64,000 bases of DNA from contig JAJTAY010000003.1 in assembly GCA_021287165.1 (NCBI GenBank), positions 1-64,000 of the forward strand, in the 5' to 3' direction. Each line of letters begins with the position of its first letter. Positions within the stretch are counted from its first letter, which is position 1. A program made the translations under genes and the position numbers. This document shows positions 8,405 to 15,859 of the stretch, piece by piece. A model generated the notes under the pieces. It saw only the letters and a program-made list of their open reading frames with translations. It had not been told where the DNA came from and made no database searches. This stretch comes from Bacteroidia bacterium. GTDB lineage: Bacteria > Bacteroidota > Bacteroidia > Bacteroidales > F082.

Positions 8405-8412
8405 TATATTTG
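8405..8412 (+). promoter_or_regulatory. -7 box of the ACT-like regulator gene
   Basis: TATATTTG followed by an AT-rich palindrome (TTAATTAATTAA), 23 nt before the ATG at 8436. No TTG at consensus spacing; the nearest is 12 bp upstream. Confidence 0.5.
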
Positions 8413-8435
8413 TTAATTAATTAACAACAACAGCC

Positions 8436-8702
8436 ATGACAAAACACGTTTTGATCGCTTTGGTAGGCATGCGCAACGAAGCTGCCGATAAAGTGCAGAA
8501 AATCCTCACCGGATGGGGATGTTTTATAAAGACCCGTCTTGGATTGCACGAAGATGTTCTGGAAAATTGCACCCAGACAGGCCTGATATTCCTTGAACTC
8601 GTAGGCGAGCCCGAAAAGCTTCAAGAGCTGGAGCGTAAGCTCAACCTTATTCCTTCTGTTAACGCCCAACTGCTCACCCTCACGATTCCTGTCAAGGACT
8701 AG
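8436..8702 (+). CDS. Small ACT/NikR-like protein, TM1266-type putative regulator
   Basis: An 88-residue single-domain protein of ferredoxin-like (beta-alpha-beta) pattern. It resembles the TM1266 family, annotated as putative regulators of iron-only hydrogenase systems: an opening strand VLIALVGMRNEAADKVQKIL, a central LGLHEDVLENCTQTGLIFLE, and a closing strand NAQLLTLTIPV. No DNA-binding domain is present, so any regulatory action would be through binding a small molecule or protein. No hydrogenase or maturase gene is near; it stands alone with its own promoter. The family assignment rests on pattern and length; the function is not established. Confidence 0.65.
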   Translation: MTKHVLIALVGMRNEAADKVQKILTGWGCFIKTRLGLHEDVLENCTQTGLIFLELVGEPEKLQELERKLNLIPSVNAQLLTLTIPVKD

Positions 8703-8921
8703 GCAGCCAGGCCAAGGTGGACGGTTGGCGAGGATTGGAAGCAAAGAGCCAAGGAAAAAGAGCCAAGGAAAAAGAAATAAGTTTGAAATCTGCGGTTAGT
8801 GTTTGAAGGTAAGGGATCTGAGCATTATCGGCCTTTGTATTGTACTCGCCCTAATCTTGAATTTTGAATCTTCGAATCCCGAAACCAAAAAACCGTGACC
8901 AGCAACCAGCAACCGAATACC
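8703..8921. repeat. Intergenic low-complexity heptad repeat, site C
   Basis: Between the ACT-like gene and purK: a perfect tandem duplication of a 14-mer, AGCCAAGGAAAAAG (8747-8774, two 7-nt units each); TTGAAT-type units (8856-8876); and AGCAACC twice (8901-8914). The same vocabulary (CCAAGG, TTGAATC, C-rich heptads) appears at site A. No gene seen. Confidence 0.6.
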
Positions 8922-8929
8922 TATCTTTG
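8922..8929 (+). promoter_or_regulatory. -7 box of purK
   Basis: TATCTTTG, 13 nt before the purK ATG at 8943. No TTG at consensus distance. Confidence 0.5.
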
Positions 8930-8942
8930 CCCCAAAAAACGG

Positions 8943-10097
8943 ATGAAACAAGCCATCAGCTCCGATTTTAAACTTGGCATCCTCGGGGGCGGACAGCTGG
9001 GCAAGATGCTTTGTCAGGCGGCCAGCACCTGGGATATTGCCACCTGGGTACTCGATCCCGATCCTGAGGCGTCGGCAGCAGAATTGTGCACGCGTTTTTT
9101 CAACGGCTCATTCCGCGATTACGAGACCGTGCTGCAATTTGGCAGACAAGTTGACCTTTTAACCATCGAAATTGAAGGAGTAAACATCGAAGCCGTTGAA
9201 CAGCTTGAAAAGGAAGGCATTACAATATTTCCGGAACCCCGATGCCTGCGCATCATTCGCGACAAAGGTCTCCAGAAGGAGTTTTATGCCGAAAACAATC
9301 TTCCAACTGCCAATTTCAGTTTGTTTCAAAATGCTGATGAAGTGCGTGAAGCCATTCGAAACGGCAGGCTTAAACTCCCTTTTGTACAGAAAACCCGTTT
9401 GGCAGGTTACGATGGTCAGGGCGTACTGGTGGTGAAATCGGATAACGATCTCGAAAAACTCTTCGATACGCCATCGCTGGCAGAGGATTATGTGGATGAC
9501 GCGCTCGAAATTGCTGTTATCGTTTCGCGCAATATTCATGGTGAGTTGGCAGTATATCCCGCCGTTGAAATGATTTTCAATCCTGTAGCCAATCTCGTAG
9601 AATACCTCCTCTCCCCTGCCCGCATCAACAGCGAAATGGCCGAAGAAGCAGCCCACATCGCCATTGAAGCGGCCAAGGCCCTCAATATCACAGGCTTGCT
9701 TGCCGTGGAAATGTTCGTCGATAAATCCGGACGTATCCTGATCAACGAAGTGGCACCCAGGCCGCACAATAGTGGGCATCACACCATTGAAAGCGCGCTC
9801 ACCTCGCAATATGAACAACATCTGAGGGCCATTCTGGGGCTGCATCCAGGCTCAACACATATGACATCGCCGGCTGTAATGGTCAACATCCTTGGTCAGC
9901 CTGGATATTCAGGACCAGCCATTTACGAAGGTCTTAACGAGGCACTCGCCATCGAAGGGGTGAAGCTGCACATTTATGGCAAGAAAATCACAAGGCCTTT
10001 CCGCAAAATGGGTCATGCTACCATACTCGACCCCAATGCCGGAAAGGCCATGGAAAAGGCTGCATTCGTACTGAACACGCTGCGCGTAATCAGCTGA
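8943..10097 (+). CDS. purK: 5-(carboxyamino)imidazole ribonucleotide synthase
   Basis: ATP-grasp enzyme of 384 residues converting AIR, bicarbonate and ATP to N5-CAIR in purine biosynthesis. An N-terminal Rossmann-like lobe opens with LGILGGGQLGKML; the ATP-grasp core carries VQKTRLAGYDGQGV, the catalytic acidic region AVEMF, and NEVAPRPHNSGHHTIE, typical of PurK. The start at 8943 is preferred to an in-frame GTG at 8895 that lies upstream of the -7 box. Its partner purE is 14 kb away on the same strand rather than adjacent. Confidence 0.95.
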   Translation: MKQAISSDFKLGILGGGQLGKMLCQAASTWDIATWVLDPDPEASAAELCTRFFNGSFRDYETVLQFGRQVDLLTIEIEGVNIEAVEQLEKEGITIFPEPRCLRIIRDKGLQKEFYAENNLPTANFSLFQNADEVREAIRNGRLKLPFVQKTRLAGYDGQGVLVVKSDNDLEKLFDTPSLAEDYVDDALEIAVIVSRNIHGELAVYPAVEMIFNPVANLVEYLLSPARINSEMAEEAAHIAIEAAKALNITGLLAVEMFVDKSGRILINEVAPRPHNSGHHTIESALTSQYEQHLRAILGLHPGSTHMTSPAVMVNILGQPGYSGPAIYEGLNEALAIEGVKLHIYGKKITRPFRKMGHATILDPNAGKAMEKAAFVLNTLRVIS

Positions 10098-10108
10098 ATT
10101 GCTGTCGC

Positions 10109-10540
10109 TTAATCTTCTATCTCGATCGAGATAATCTTATCTCCGCGGCGGATTTCGTCAATCACATCCACATTTTCAATCACTTTGCCAAACACGGTAT
10201 GCTTTCGGTCGAGGTGGGCTGTATTGCGCCTGTTGTGGCAGATAAAAAACTGCGACCCACCGGTATTTCGACCAGCATGAGCCATCGAAAGGACACCTCT
10301 GTCGTGAATTTGCTTTTTACCATCGGTTTCGCAGGCTATGCTGTAGCCCGGTCCGCCGGTGCCGTCGCCGCGCGGGCATCCGCCCTGCACCACAAAATCC
10401 GGTATCACCCTGTGAAAGGTTAAGCCATTGTAAAAACCTGATTTGGCAAGCTTTACAAAGTTTGCCACTGTGCCCGGGGCATCATCGTCAAAAAGTTCGA
10501 TGACCATGGTGCCCTTTTCGGTAACCATTGTTGCTTTCAT
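10109..10540 (-). CDS. Cyclophilin-type peptidyl-prolyl cis-trans isomerase
   Basis: Compact 143-residue cyclophilin with no signal peptide, so cytoplasmic. Seen: [13 protein letters not shown] (catalytic Arg in FHR), [27 protein letters not shown] and [15 protein letters not shown]. The loop before HTVFG reads NTAHLDRK and lacks the Trp that binds cyclosporin in human cyclophilin A, as in many bacterial forms. It follows lepB by 30 bp on the same strand and is likely the last gene of the parA-lepB run. Converges with purK, 11 bp apart. Confidence 0.92.
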   Translation of the reverse strand: MKATMVTEKGTMVIELFDDDAPGTVANFVKLAKSGFYNGLTFHRVIPDFVVQGGCPRGDGTGGPGYSIACETDGKKQIHDRGVLSMAHAGRNTGGSQFFICHNRRNTAHLDRKHTVFGKVIENVDVIDEIRRGDKIISIEIED

Positions 10541-10570
10541 TTCTTGTAATTGAAGTTGATTCTGGGTAAG

Positions 10571-12082
10571 TTATTTTACAAAGCGCAGCGATTTGTTCCA
10601 GCGGATCTTACCACCAAAGAGCGGCTTATTCTTATCCAGCGAAAGCCATACAAACACGGCCTTGCCTACAATATGATCTTCAGGAACAAAGCCCCAGTAG
10701 CGCGAATCGGCCGAGTTGTGGCGATTGTCGCCCATCATCCAGTAGTAATTCTGCGCAAAAGTGTAGCTGCTGGCTTCCTTTCCATCGATGAGAATTCTGT
10801 CGCCATCAAGCGCTAGCTCATGCCCTTCGTAGGCAGTGATGATTCTGCTGTAAAGGGGCAGTGTGGTATTGTTGAGTTCTACGGTCATGCCTTTTGCCGG
10901 AATGGTAAGCGGACCGAAATTGTCCACATTCCAGGGATAACGAACATCGTGAGGAAAAATATCGGGGTTCCATTCACCCGGGTTCTCCGTTACAATTTCC
11001 ACCTTTTTGACATTGGGAAGCTGCCGAAGTGCTTCGGCCGTTTCGGGTGTAGTCCAAAAGATGAATTCTCCGGTCTGGAGACCCAGGCGGCCTTCGGTAA
11101 TGTTATACTTTTCGAGCACCCGCTGATTTACAGGGCTGCCGTCGGTCATCACGCTGTAGCGAAACTGCAGCTCGCCCTGAGTGGGGTTTGGTTGTCCGTT
11201 TACATAGAGCCCGGCATTACGAATCTCGATAACATCGCCCGGCATGCCAACGCAGCGCTTAATGTAGTTTTCTCGTTTATCGACGGGCCGGCTGGTAATT
11301 TCGCCAAAGTTGCGTTTGTCGGTCCACACTCTGTCGCGGCCATACTGGCGCACAAGCTGATAATAACTCACATTGCTCTGAAACTTAAGGCTAAGCGTAT
11401 CACCGTCAGGATAATTGAATACTACAGCGTCGTTGCGCTTCACGTGACCAAAACCGGGAAAGCGATAGTAAGGCCATTTTACCCATTCCACATAAGATTT
11501 TGCCGTTTCGCTCCAGGGCAGGGTATGATGGACAAAAGGAAAAGCGATGGGCGTATTGGGCAGGCGTGGGCCATAGCTCATTTTGCTGACAAAGAGGAAA
11601 TCGCCCACCAGCAAGGATTTTTCCATACTCGAGGTGGGAATAGTGTAGGCTTCGAACAAAAACATTCGTATGATGCTGGCGGCAACCACAGCAAACACAA
11701 TGGCATCGAGCCATTCGCGCATCTGCGATTTTTTTGGCCTCACCGTGGTGGCGGGATCGAGGTAATTCAGGTTTTGAGAGGCCACACGAGGCAGATATAT
11801 GTAAGGTATTGCAGCGGCGGCCAGATGCTGGTGGAAATCCTCTTTGCCGAAGCAACGCACCAACTCGATGAGCATGAGCCAGTAAACGAAAATGTTCAGA
11901 AAAGGAACGATCATTAGTGCCAGCCACCACCAGGGCTTTTTGATGATTTTTAGTAAGATAAAAAGGTTGTAATAAGGTACGGCCGACATCCAGCCTTTAA
12001 ATCCGGCTTTCTCGTAAAGCTTCCAGGCAAAAACGTTGAAGATGGAAAGCAGGGCCGGAACGAGCAAAACAAAAGTGATCAT
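10571..12082 (-). CDS. lepB: Signal peptidase I with N-terminal membrane extension
   Basis: Membrane serine protease of 503 residues that removes signal peptides from secreted proteins. The first ~100 residues form a hydrophobic extension with several membrane segments (DUF5684-like), then a further anchor and the periplasmic peptidase domain. Catalytic Ser lies in IPTSSMEKSLLVGD near residue 151 and catalytic Lys in YIKRCVGMPGD near 274; box E appears as YWMMGDNRHNSADSRYWG. The long insert between Lys and box E is usual in this phylum. The ATG at 12082 is chosen over a TTG nine bases upstream. A hairpin separates it from dapB, so it may have its own transcription signals. Confidence 0.93.
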   Translation of the reverse strand: MITFVLLVPALLSIFNVFAWKLYEKAGFKGWMSAVPYYNLFILLKIIKKPWWWLALMIVPFLNIFVYWLMLIELVRCFGKEDFHQHLAAAAIPYIYLPRVASQNLNYLDPATTVRPKKSQMREWLDAIVFAVVAASIIRMFLFEAYTIPTSSMEKSLLVGDFLFVSKMSYGPRLPNTPIAFPFVHHTLPWSETAKSYVEWVKWPYYRFPGFGHVKRNDAVVFNYPDGDTLSLKFQSNVSYYQLVRQYGRDRVWTDKRNFGEITSRPVDKRENYIKRCVGMPGDVIEIRNAGLYVNGQPNPTQGELQFRYSVMTDGSPVNQRVLEKYNITEGRLGLQTGEFIFWTTPETAEALRQLPNVKKVEIVTENPGEWNPDIFPHDVRYPWNVDNFGPLTIPAKGMTVELNNTTLPLYSRIITAYEGHELALDGDRILIDGKEASSYTFAQNYYWMMGDNRHNSADSRYWGFVPEDHIVGKAVFVWLSLDKNKPLFGGKIRWNKSLRFVK

Positions 12083-12121
12083 GCAATGCAAATTTTGGGG
12101 GCGAAGTTAACAAAGTATTAA

Positions 12122-12138
12122 GGGCCTTCGGGAGGCCC
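12122..12138 (-). terminator. Hairpin between dapB and lepB
   Basis: GGGCCT (12122-12127) pairs with AGGCCC (12133-12138) around a 5-nt loop. On the minus strand it is followed by a T-rich but interrupted stretch. It could reduce read-through from dapB into lepB. Confidence 0.4.
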
Positions 12139-12174
12139 GCTGTTAATTATTCATAACCAAAGATATAGCGGAAG

Positions 12175-12885
12175 TCAATAGCCGAGCAGATCTTCCATGG
12201 TGAAAACTCCTGTTTTGCCATGAATGAATTCGGCGGCCAGTACTGCGCCAAATGCAAAACCTTCGCGGCTATACGCTTCGTGTCTCAAAGTGATGATATC
12301 CGCAGAAGATTCGGCAATCACTTCGTGAATACCGTTTACTTCTCCCTCACGTATGGCTTCGATGGGCAAAACTCCTGATGAAGCTTCAGTGCCTAGCTTC
12401 CACACATCAATACCTTCCACTCTGGCAATCAGGTCATTGGCTAGCTGAATCGCTGTTCCACTGGGGGCATCGGCTTTATGCACATGATGTACTTCACGAA
12501 TACGCAGCTGGTAACCTGTTTGGTTTACAAGCCATGCAAGCTGTCGGTTGAGCCTGAAAACCATATTCATGCCTATAGAGAAGTTCGGAGCGTAGAACAA
12601 GGTGCCGCCTTTCTCTGCAATGTGGGTTTTCACCTGATCGAGTTGATGCAGCCAGCCTGTAGTTCCTACCACAATCGGCCAGCCAAAATCAAGACTTTGG
12701 ATAATGTTTGCGAATGCGGCATCGGGATGGCTAAAGTCAATAACTGCGTCCACATCAAATTTGCTAGAGATGTTCTGCCAATCCTCAGGCCGATCGAGCA
12801 CCAATACAACTTCATGGCTTCGCGCCTTGCATTGGTCGGCCACCATTTTCCCCATTTTTCCGTAGCCGGATAATACAATTTTCAT
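12175..12885 (-). CDS. dapB: 4-hydroxy-tetrahydrodipicolinate reductase
   Basis: NAD(P)H-dependent reductase of 236 residues in the diaminopimelate/lysine pathway. Seen: the dinucleotide-binding start MKIVLSGYGKMG, DAVIDFSHPDA, VVGTTGW, the substrate-binding motif EVHHVHKADAPSGTA with the conserved Lys-Asp-Ala-Pro-Ser-Gly-Thr-Ala, and a C-terminal FAFGAVLAAEFI. Slightly shorter than the ~270-residue enterobacterial enzyme. Starts 3 bp after the stop of the DUF5683 gene, within the parAB run. Confidence 0.95.
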   Translation of the reverse strand: MKIVLSGYGKMGKMVADQCKARSHEVVLVLDRPEDWQNISSKFDVDAVIDFSHPDAAFANIIQSLDFGWPIVVGTTGWLHQLDQVKTHIAEKGGTLFYAPNFSIGMNMVFRLNRQLAWLVNQTGYQLRIREVHHVHKADAPSGTAIQLANDLIARVEGIDVWKLGTEASSGVLPIEAIREGEVNGIHEVIAESSADIITLRHEAYSREGFAFGAVLAAEFIHGKTGVFTMEDLLGY

Positions 12886-12888
12886 GAC

Positions 12889-13452
12889 TCAGAAATTTAA
12901 TCGCAAGGTTAATCCTACCGGCGCCACCGAAGCCTGAGATCCCGGAAAAGTTGGCTGCTGCATTCCCGGCTTTAACTGCAACACTAATTCCTCGCTGACG
13001 TCGTAGTAAAAAAAGTGAGCATCCACAGTAGCATCAATGATGTTGAGCGCATACCAAACCCCCAGAAGCAAAAAGCTTACCTCCATATTGCGCCGGTAAT
13101 AGTCGCGGATAGAGATGATATCGTTAGGTTGGTATTTAATGTACTTATTATCCGTTGGATAAGTCTCATTATTAGACACATAAACAAAAGCTTCGCGGGC
13201 CTCGCGATACTCGGCGCGGTTGAGGATACCAGAATAGGTAAATGCCCCGATACCGGCATATACAATGGGCACTTTCCAGTATTTACGGTTGTAGATTTGG
13301 CCAAGGCCCGGCAAGGCTGCCGAATAGACAGAGGCTTTGTGGGGGGAATGCTTTTTGGCCTCGGCAATAGTGTCTGTGGCAGGCTGTTGTGCCCTCAGCG
13401 GCGCAGCAAAAGCCAGCAGTAAAAGCAAGGCCGGCCAGAGCTTCCTATTCAT
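12889..13452 (-). CDS. DUF5683 domain protein, exported or membrane-anchored
   Basis: Protein of 187 residues with a signal peptide (LWPALLLLLAFAAPLRAQ) and a DUF5683-like core: AALPGLGQIYNRKYWKVPIVYAGIGA, a glycine-rich hydrophobic pair of helices, and a later helix VSFLLLGVWYALNIIDATVDAHFF. The GLGQIYN-type motif recalls small membrane proteins with short hydrophobic hairpins. Function unknown. The ATG at 13452 overlaps the end of parB by 8 bp, so it is translationally coupled; the order parA-parB-DUF5683-dapB-lepB is common in this phylum and suggests co-transcription rather than a shared pathway. Confidence 0.82.
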   Translation of the reverse strand: MNRKLWPALLLLLAFAAPLRAQQPATDTIAEAKKHSPHKASVYSAALPGLGQIYNRKYWKVPIVYAGIGAFTYSGILNRAEYREAREAFVYVSNNETYPTDNKYIKYQPNDIISIRDYYRRNMEVSFLLLGVWYALNIIDATVDAHFFYYDVSEELVLQLKPGMQQPTFPGSQASVAPVGLTLRLNF

Positions 13453-14356
13453 TCGATTGCAGGGCATTCAGCCTGCCGAGCAGCTTCTCGAGCTGGCCGT
13501 CGTTGTCGAAAGCAATGCTCAACGTACCTTTTCCTTTTGGATTGCGCCTGATATCTACCCTTGCACCCAAGCTTTTCCCGATGGCTGAGGCTTGCTCTTT
13601 ATAGACCGCCGGAACAATTTGCAAGGGTTCTTTGGCCTTTTTACCCTGTGGAGTGCTCAGATCGCGAACCAATTTTTCGACCTGCCTTACATTGAGCTCT
13701 TTTTCGATGATCTGCTGCAGGATAAGCAGTTGCTTGACAGGGTCTTCCACATTGATGATGGCGCGGGCGTGACCCATGGAGATATGTCCATCGCGCAGGG
13801 CAATCTGTACTTCGGGAGGCAGTTTGAGCAAGCGCAGGAAATTGGCAATGGTGGTTCTGCCTTTACCAACCTTTTCGCTGAGCTGCTCCTGAGTGATTTG
13901 GCATTCCTCCATCAGTCGCTGATAGCTGATAGCCACCTCAATAGCATTGAGGTTTTCGCGGTGAATGTTTTCGATGAGGGCCATTTCGAGCATTTGCTCG
14001 TCGTTGGCCACCCTTATAAAGACAGGAATGGTGCTGAGTCCGGCCATCTTCGAGGCGCGCAGCCTGCGTTCGCCGCTGATGAGCTGATATTTGTCGAAAC
14101 CGAGCTTTCTGACAGTTACAGGCTGAATTACTCCCTGTGCCTTGATGGAAGCTGCAAGCTCGCGCAAGGACATATCGTCGAACTCGGTGCGCGGCTGAAA
14201 GGGATTGGTTTCTATTTTCTCAATATCAATTTCTGCTGTGGCCCCAACTACATAGTTGCCCGCGATATCATCGGACGTGATGTCGGTTTCGGGACTTTGC
14301 AATATGGCCTCAAGACCGCGGCCCAGCCCTCTTTTTTTCGCTTTGTCTGCACTCAC
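13445..14356 (-). CDS. parB: Chromosome-partitioning protein ParB
   Basis: CTP-dependent DNA clamp (303 residues) that loads at parS sites near the origin and recruits ParA and condensin. The N-terminal ParB/Srx domain carries NPFQPRTEFDD, SGERRLRASKMAG and the ENIHRENLNAIE motif of chromosomal ParB. The central helix-turn-helix includes EQLSEKVGKGRTTIANFLRLLKLP and SMGHARAI. The C-terminal dimerisation region follows a basic linker. A GTG start at 14356 overlaps the parA stop (GTGA). I found no full parS palindrome in the window. Confidence 0.95.
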   Translation of the reverse strand: MSADKAKKRGLGRGLEAILQSPETDITSDDIAGNYVVGATAEIDIEKIETNPFQPRTEFDDMSLRELAASIKAQGVIQPVTVRKLGFDKYQLISGERRLRASKMAGLSTIPVFIRVANDEQMLEMALIENIHRENLNAIEVAISYQRLMEECQITQEQLSEKVGKGRTTIANFLRLLKLPPEVQIALRDGHISMGHARAIINVEDPVKQLLILQQIIEKELNVRQVEKLVRDLSTPQGKKAKEPLQIVPAVYKEQASAIGKSLGARVDIRRNPKGKGTLSIAFDNDGQLEKLLGRLNALQSNE

Positions 14357-15147
14357 TTGCTTTCCTCCTCAGTTTTGGTTACCAGTTTGTTCTTTACGAG
14401 AATTTCTCTGGCAAGGTTCAGATAATTTATGGCGCCGGCGCTTGCGGCATCGTGCATAATGATGGTTTCGCCGTGGCTTGGGGCTTCGCTGAGCCTTGTG
14501 TTGCGGGTGATGATGGTATCGAAAACTAATTGCTGAAAGTGGGTTTTAACCTCTTCTACTACCTGTTTCGAAAGTCGCAGTCGCGAGTCGAACATGGTGA
14601 GCAGGATGCCTTCGATGTCGAGTTGCGGATTGAGGCGCGACTGAACGATCTTAATGGTATTGAGCAGCTTACCCAGGCCTTCGAGGGCAAAATACTCGCA
14701 TTGAACGGGAACGATGACCGAATCGGAAGCGGTTAACGCATTCACCGTAATCAGTCCGAGCGAGGGCGAGCAGTCGATAAGTATAAAGTCGTAATCGTTT
14801 TTTACCTTTTCGACCACCTGCTTCATCATCCTCTCACGGTTTGAGAGGTTTATCATTTCGATTTCTGCACCAACAAGGTCAATGTGGGCTGGCAAAAGCT
14901 CCAGATTGGGCGTTGTGGTTTTCAGTATAGCCTGGACGGGCTCAACGCCGTCCATGATACACTCGTAAATGCTGTTTTCAATCTCCTTTGGGTCGTAACC
15001 GAGTCCAGAGGTGGCGTTGGCCTGAGGGTCAGCATCCACGATCAGGGTCTTGAATTCCAAAACTGCAAAACTGGCTGCAAGATTAATGGCTGTGGTAGTT
15101 TTGCCCACTCCTCCCTTTTGGTTAGCTATAGCTATGGTTTTGCCCAT
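14353..15147 (-). CDS. parA: Chromosome-partitioning ATPase ParA (Soj type)
   Basis: Walker-type ATPase of 264 residues that binds the nucleoid as an ATP dimer and segregates ParB-parS complexes. Deviant Walker A KGGVGKTT at residues 11-18 with the signature Lys, Walker A-prime LIVDADPQANA, and Walker B FILIDCSPSLG are all present. The protein starts directly at the ATPase fold with no N-terminal regulator domain, as in chromosomal Soj. First gene of the minus-strand run; a TAACTTTG box lies about 50 bp upstream. Confidence 0.96.
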   Translation of the reverse strand: MGKTIAIANQKGGVGKTTTAINLAASFAVLEFKTLIVDADPQANATSGLGYDPKEIENSIYECIMDGVEPVQAILKTTTPNLELLPAHIDLVGAEIEMINLSNRERMMKQVVEKVKNDYDFILIDCSPSLGLITVNALTASDSVIVPVQCEYFALEGLGKLLNTIKIVQSRLNPQLDIEGILLTMFDSRLRLSKQVVEEVKTHFQQLVFDTIITRNTRLSEAPSHGETIIMHDAASAGAINYLNLAREILVKNKLVTKTEEESK

Positions 15148-15198
15148 AATGTTGTGCTTCAGCGTATTAAATCAGAATCGAATCAATTATAACAGCCG

Positions 15199-15206
15199 CA
15201 AAGTTA
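15199..15206 (-). promoter_or_regulatory. -7 box of the parAB operon
   Basis: TAACTTTG on the minus strand, about 50 nt upstream of the parA ATG. No -33 TTG at consensus spacing. Confidence 0.45.
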
Positions 15207-15312
15207 CGGGTTTTGGACATGCCTGCTATGCCCTGTGTCAAAATGCGGGGGGCGTTTGAAAAGTATTGACAGAAGCGCTCTGTCTGCTTTGCCTTTTGTG
15301 GCAGTGAGAAAA

Positions 15313-15627
15313 TCAGAGGTCCTCAAAGTCAATCTCGTTCTGCTCGGCGTCGTAGTTTTCAGGAAGTTCGCCTGTCTCGATAAAACGTACGCTTTCCTCC
15401 AGGCCAAGCATGAATTTCTCGAAGTCTTCGCGATACAGGAAAATCTTGTGCTTCTCGTAGAAATACTTTCCCTGCTCGTTGCTAAATCTTCGCTTGCTCT
15501 CGGTGATGGTAATGTATTTGTCTTCGCCGCGGGTAAGCTTGACGTCAAAAAAATAGGTACGCTTTCCGGCCCTCACTGCACGCGAAAAAACGCCGTCCCT
15601 GTTATCGTGCCTGTAATCAGCATCCAT
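15313..15627 (-). CDS. DUF3276 (PUR-alpha-like) nucleic-acid-binding protein
   Basis: Small protein of 104 residues matching the DUF3276/PUR family found in Bacteroidota and spirochaetes: RAGKRTYFFDVKLTRGEDKY, ITITESKRRF and FLYREDFEKFM correspond to the Whirly-like PUR repeat that binds single-stranded DNA or RNA. The C-terminus is strongly acidic (ENYDAEQNEIDFEDL). Role in the cell is unknown. It has its own upstream -7 box and is 165 bp upstream of the parA start on the same strand. Confidence 0.85.
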   Translation of the reverse strand: MDADYRHDNRDGVFSRAVRAGKRTYFFDVKLTRGEDKYITITESKRRFSNEQGKYFYEKHKIFLYREDFEKFMLGLEESVRFIETGELPENYDAEQNEIDFEDL

Positions 15628-15661
15628 TTGCTTTCAGTTTTCCTGTGCGATAATCCTGAAA

Positions 15662-15669
15662 CAAAAGTA
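15662..15669 (-). promoter_or_regulatory. -7 box of the DUF3276 gene
   Basis: TACTTTTG on the minus strand, 35 nt upstream of the ATG at 15627. Confidence 0.45.
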
Positions 15670-15792
15670 AAAAATCTTCCTTATCCACTGTCGCCTTTAC
15701 AAAAATGCCATCGACAACCGAAAAATTAACATCAAGGTGCTGTTATGGTCCATTTACCATGGGGCCTTATCTGGATTCATTCTAAAATTGCC

Positions 15793-15800
15793 TATTTTTG
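15793..15800 (+). promoter_or_regulatory. -7 box of the E2 acyltransferase gene
   Basis: TATTTTTG, about 60 nt before the ATG at 15860. No clear -33 element. Confidence 0.4.
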
Positions 15801-15859
15801 CAGCCTCATTTTGAACAAAAGGACCGCATTTACCTTTTGCATGAATAAAACACCGCTTT

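Noticed and set aside
11439..11447. TTCACGTGA, core of a parS-like site inside lepB, near parAB
   Set aside because: Only about 11 of the 16 parS positions match, the palindrome is broken on both sides, and it lies in conserved coding sequence.
10820..11917. 365-codon plus-strand ORF
   Set aside because: Lies wholly antisense to lepB, whose catalytic motifs are intact; the antisense product has no recognisable domain.
13592..14425. 277-codon plus-strand ORF
   Set aside because: Antisense shadow of parB and the end of parA; no family features.
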